Shown: positions 60,617 through 64,000 of the stretch, piece by piece
How positions within the stretch are numbered: the stretch's first letter is position 1
Layout of the letters: the number at the start of each line of letters is the position of its first letter
Origin: Panax quinquefolius
Lineage: Eukaryota > Streptophyta > Magnoliopsida > Apiales > Araliaceae
Direction: 5' to 3'
Length of the DNA: 64,000 nucleotides
Assembly (NCBI GenBank): GCA_020205615.1
Contig: CM035171.1
Span: 123,198,893 to 123,262,892, forward strand
Notes under the pieces: model-generated
Databases searched by the model: none
The model's input: the letters and a program-made list of their open reading frames with translations, nothing else
What the model was told of the DNA's origin: nothing
Program-made: the position numbers and the translations under genes

Positions 60617-60621
60617 ATTTG

Positions 60622-60671
60622 GGAAAAAATAAAATTATCTAAAACGTCATATATTATGTAACGAATGGAGT
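60622..60671. mobile_element. Right part of the split Stowaway MITE
   Basis: TCTAAAACGTCATATATTA followed by GAATGGAGTA matches the right end of the MITE at 30415-30698. Together with 42135-42358 it makes one copy of about 270 bp. Confidence 0.75.
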
Positions 60672-60725
60672 ATGTGTTTAGGACACATTACTTTTACCCC
60701 AAAATTTTGTGTATGTAAACATATA

Positions 60726-60968
60726 CTCCCTTCGTCGTCTTGGTGGATTTTTCACGCATATTAATAAGAGGAATAAAATGACAAAATTATCCATAATAAT
60801 GTCATTAAATATGGAGAGAGAATTAGAATAAGAAAAAATATGAGATATTTAATGCTACGGACATGATAGGAAAAATTGTGTAAAAGTTTGGTTATTAAAA
60901 GAAAGTGGACATTTAACATAGAACTACCCAAAATAGTAATAAAGACTTTTATCCTGTGACGAAGGGAG
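60726..60968. mobile_element. Stowaway-like MITE
   Basis: The ends are CTCCCTTCGTC and GACGAAGGGAG, flanked by TA on both sides (60724-60725, 60969-60970). The 243-bp AT-rich body is unrelated to the MITE at 30415 beyond the termini. Confidence 0.85.
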
Positions 60969-62177
60969 TATATAATTTATATCGGGTAATCTTCAAAAGT
61001 GTTAATTAAAAAACTCTTTTGTCCTTCCATCTCCTTTAAATTAATAATATTATTATGGTGATAAATGAATATTACAAAAAAATATTTAGAAAACAATGTG
61101 GTAAAGCGTAATTCATTAATGTTTCGTCATACATGAGGAGATAGTGAAAATAATCAACTACAACCAACCACATTATTTATATCCATCTTTTATAATTATT
61201 TATTTGTTACCAAAATATTATTGTTAAATTAATTAGGCGCCTACTCCACTCCATATGTCAATATTTGGGCACACGCACAATTAATATAATTTGTGTGATT
61301 TTTTAATTTTTAAATTTTGAAATGGTCATCCTTTATGTAAGGTATTAGGCTAGATTGAATGTTAATATTACGTACTCTATCCATTTAAATTAACAAGATC
61401 ACTATTAGTTTTAAAAATTAATTAGAGATATTTCCACGTTCAAAATTAAGATAATTTAACAATAATTATAAAACAATAAGAATTGTAATAAATATATATT
61501 TTTAGATAATTTATAAAATTTGTTATTGTATCAACTCAAATTAATAAAATTAATATCAATTTAAATTTTTAAAATATTTTAAATTAATTTTAAAAAATCA
61601 ATAACTCTTCAAATTGAGACTTCATTAAGTAAATAAGTAAACTTTAATCTTCAAAGCAATTTCAATAATTGTGATCCAACTCTAAAACTCACTTTAAAAT
61701 TAAGTATTTATTTTTAAAATTTTAACATATATAATTATGTAGAGGATTTTACAAATCATAAAAAGATAACAATAACAAATAGAAGACATATTAAAAGATA
61801 AACAACCTAACCTATAAAACTAATTAAACATTCATAGCCGTCAAAATAAATACTTAAAGGTGGGTCGAATTGTTATTATGTGAAAATATCAACTTCTTGT
61901 TTTTTTAAGGATTAACCCCTATAAAAGATGTGAAAATTACATATGGGTCCCAATATTTATTGACAAGCGTTGTGCAAATTGCACTCAAGATGGAGATAGA
62001 CGGATGGTGTTTGGGTTTAAATAGGAAAAGTGGAATTAATAGAAATAAGTCAAACAACAACAATAAAAATAATAACACTCTACCTATGAATATGATGCTT
62101 AAGACCAAATGGTTGGCAGCTCATGTGACTGATGACGTATACATATAAACTTTGCCCATCAACATGGACCATTTCAT

Positions 62178-62206
62178 CCCACCCCCACCCCCACCCCCAC
62201 CCCCAA
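62178..62206. repeat. (CCACCC)n tract, G4-capable on the minus strand
   Basis: Five runs of CCC(CC) separated by single A bases. The minus strand reads GGGGGTGGGGGTGGGGG, a G-quadruplex-type pattern with one-base loops. Confidence 0.85.
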
Positions 62207-62501
62207 AATAAAAATAAAGTCCCAAATGAAAAAGAAATGGAAATCCTCAAAGTTATATTCCCTTTTCAAATAAAAAAAGAAAATTCTATGATTTTTTTAG
62301 GAGTATTACACATTTTGATGTGTTTGGTGCGCTTGAAATGTACCTTTGGGTGGCTTTCATACTCCAAATGCACTGCAATAAAAATTATGGGGTGAGTTTG
62401 GAGCTTAAAAATTATGTTAATGAGTTTAAAATTAGTTCAGATAAACGAATAAGTTGTTTAAATTTCAAATCCCTCCAAAAAATTCACACAAACATGCACT
62501 A

Positions 62502-62503
<2 letters not shown>

Positions 62504-62557
<54 letters not shown>
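62504..62557. repeat. (AT)n microsatellite
   Basis: A run of about 27 uninterrupted AT dinucleotides, likely length-variable. Confidence 0.95.
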
Positions 62558-62561
<4 letters not shown>

Positions 62562-63130
62562 TGTGTGTTCCTCCTATAAAGCAGTGAGCTGAGAATTTTT
62601 TCCTCCGGGGCTACCAATTGCCATTTAGATTTCCCAAATAATAACAAATCATTACAGGCCAAACACCCCCCCTAACTTGCTCAAAAACCAACTTTTCCTA
62701 CTCTCATAACTTTTATTGAACACCTTGAGGGCGCTGTTTTATAGCCCTTTTCTCTCCCTTGTTTGAATGTTCAATACCCAGTGCACAAGCACCCAACAAT
62801 CATAATAGATAATAACAAACTTGAATAGACTAAATTAAGCCCCAACTCCCCCAAAACTGTCAAAACCAAACTTTATCCAACTAATTGTAAAAACTAAGAA
62901 ATTTTACCTTCGATGCAAATCAGCAAGAATTTCATTAAATGGTTCACTTCTATTTTTTACCAACTATGATGCAAACAAATTTCATTCCCCTACGTTTGGT
63001 ATGACAATGTAATACTACCCCTAGTTCATTAAAAATCAAATGCACATTAAAGCTAAATAATATATACATTAATACATACTGCAAATAATATATATATTAA
63101 TACATATTGAGTAGAAAGGTAAAGGTAAAC

Positions 63131-64000
63131 TGTGACGCCCCCAAAATAGGTATACACAACACCCATTCTGAGTCGCCAAATACATGATACAAGAAGCAAA
63201 CTAAAACTTCAATAATACAAATGTCGTGTGAAATACGACAATATATACTGTGAGTTTAAATATAATATTGTCTTCTAGACAATATCCACACGCAAATAAA
63301 TCCCCATCATAATTATTGATTCATTATTTTACAAAAATAGTGAGGACTACTAAACAACTCTCTCAGAACCTTCATTCCATACCCGACTAAGTACTCGCTA
63401 CATTCTCGCCTCCCGAGAAGAAAAATGGAACAACAAGGAAAAGGGTGAGCTCAACTAGCCCGAAAGAAGAATATTATGACTAAGATAATATACAACAAAT
63501 TATCGTTAGTCTTCAACAGGAAAAATCGATAGAATACAATAGGCAACAAGATTCGGATCAATATTCGCAATGTTGAAATAATAATTCATAGAAGAGTTAC
63601 GTAGAGAATGAAATCTACTACAATCTATGAATTTAATAATCCATCATCAATATTTTATCCCCTGTAACATCAATCAATATGCATACGGAATCAAATATTC
63701 ATCTTGCACTACTGGCCAAAGATATTCATCGATTGATCATGTTCATTTAAACACACATTCATCTTTGCACTCATGTGCCAAAGATATTAATCAATCGGTC
63801 ATGTTCATCTCAACACTGTTCATCTTTGCACTACGGGCCAAAGATATTCTTCAGAAATCATTCATCTTTGCACTACTGGGCCAAAGATATTCCATAATAT
63901 CATCATTTAAGACCGAGGATGATGAAAAATATTTTTTTAAAGAAAGCGAATCCAAGTGAAACAAAATGACAAGGATTATGGATTAAGGATTAGTACTTGG
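63131..64000 (-). mobile_element. Family-B LTR, start, cut by window edge
   Basis: It begins TGTGACGCCCCCAAAATAGG, preceded by TAAAC. The following sequence (ATAGTGAGGACTACTAAACAA, GGTGAGCTCAACTAGCCCG) is the inverse of 7660-7994. Four irregular copies of the CAAAGATATTCATC / TCATCTTTGCACTA core lie at 63700-63900. No primer site lies to the left, so it is either a 3' LTR or a solo LTR. Confidence 0.75.

Larger units (their letters stand above)
42354..60621 (+). mobile_element. Plus-oriented family-A LTR retrotransposon with nested insertion
   Basis: The element runs 42359-60616 and is flanked by ATTTG at 42354-42358 and 60617-60621. The 5' LTR is 42359-44757 (2399 bp). The 3' LTR is 49184-51347 plus 60371-60616 (2410 bp in total), interrupted by the minus-oriented element. 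The internal region (44758-49183, 4.4 kb) has a primer site, decayed gag, a long non-coding block, a 57-bp tandem array and a polypurine tract. No pol domain was recognised. This layout fits gag-only non-autonomous LTR elements (TR-GAG or LARD-like), probably mobilised by a Ty3-type partner. Confidence 0.9.
60969..63130. other. Intergenic, AT-rich, no gene seen
   Basis: No coding region is supported. It contains a C-rich tract (62178-62206) and a long AT microsatellite (62504-62557), listed separately. Confidence 0.6.

Noticed and set aside
62465..62662. ORFs with (YI)n repeats
   Set aside because: They translate the AT microsatellite.

Overview
The window is AT-rich nuclear DNA of a flowering plant, probably a eudicot. 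The evidence is GT-AG introns inside plant gene families (a pleiotropic-drug-resistance ABCG transporter, an SBP-box transcription factor, a plastid PPR protein, a plant-length S-adenosylmethionine synthetase), Stowaway- and hAT-type MITEs, and nested LTR retrotransposons. The protein wording is compatible with an asterid, but I cannot fix the species.

Layout: 1-6305 is a minus-oriented LTR retrotransposon (family A) cut by the window edge and sitting against a related family-B LTR (6306-7994). 7995-10171 holds small DNA transposons, including a 508-bp hAT-type MITE with an 8-bp target duplication. 10245-12382 is an S-adenosylmethionine synthetase gene with a leader intron and an intact 391-codon ORF. 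15120-27102 is a broken ABCG/PDR transporter gene whose penultimate coding exon is split by a TRIM retrotransposon; the 3' LTR of that TRIM was later hit by a 2.1-kb family-A solo LTR. 31015-32967 (minus) encodes a 503-residue P-class PPR protein. 34415-40993 (minus) is an 11-exon SPL1/SPL12-type gene with one extra base in its last exon. 42359-60616 is a plus-oriented family-A element carrying a complete minus-oriented family-A element (51348-60370) in its 3' LTR, and the whole block sits inside a degenerate Stowaway MITE. 60672-63130 is intergenic with one more MITE, and 63131-64000 is the start of another family-B LTR.

The host genes (SAM synthesis, PPR, SPL, dead transporter) share no obvious pathway. 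The strongest signal is the retrotransposon stratigraphy: target duplications of ATTTG, AAAAC, GTAAT and GTAAC let the insertions be ordered. Family A has about 2.4-kb LTRs, a methionine-tRNA-type primer site, a polypurine tract, a decayed gag, no visible pol, a conserved non-coding internal block and a 57-bp tandem array. This fits a gag-only, non-autonomous LTR group.

Limits: no search was run. Exon borders are read from splice consensus and protein-family conservation. Many indels between repeat copies lie beside CG or CCG, so some apparent frameshifts may be sequencing errors.
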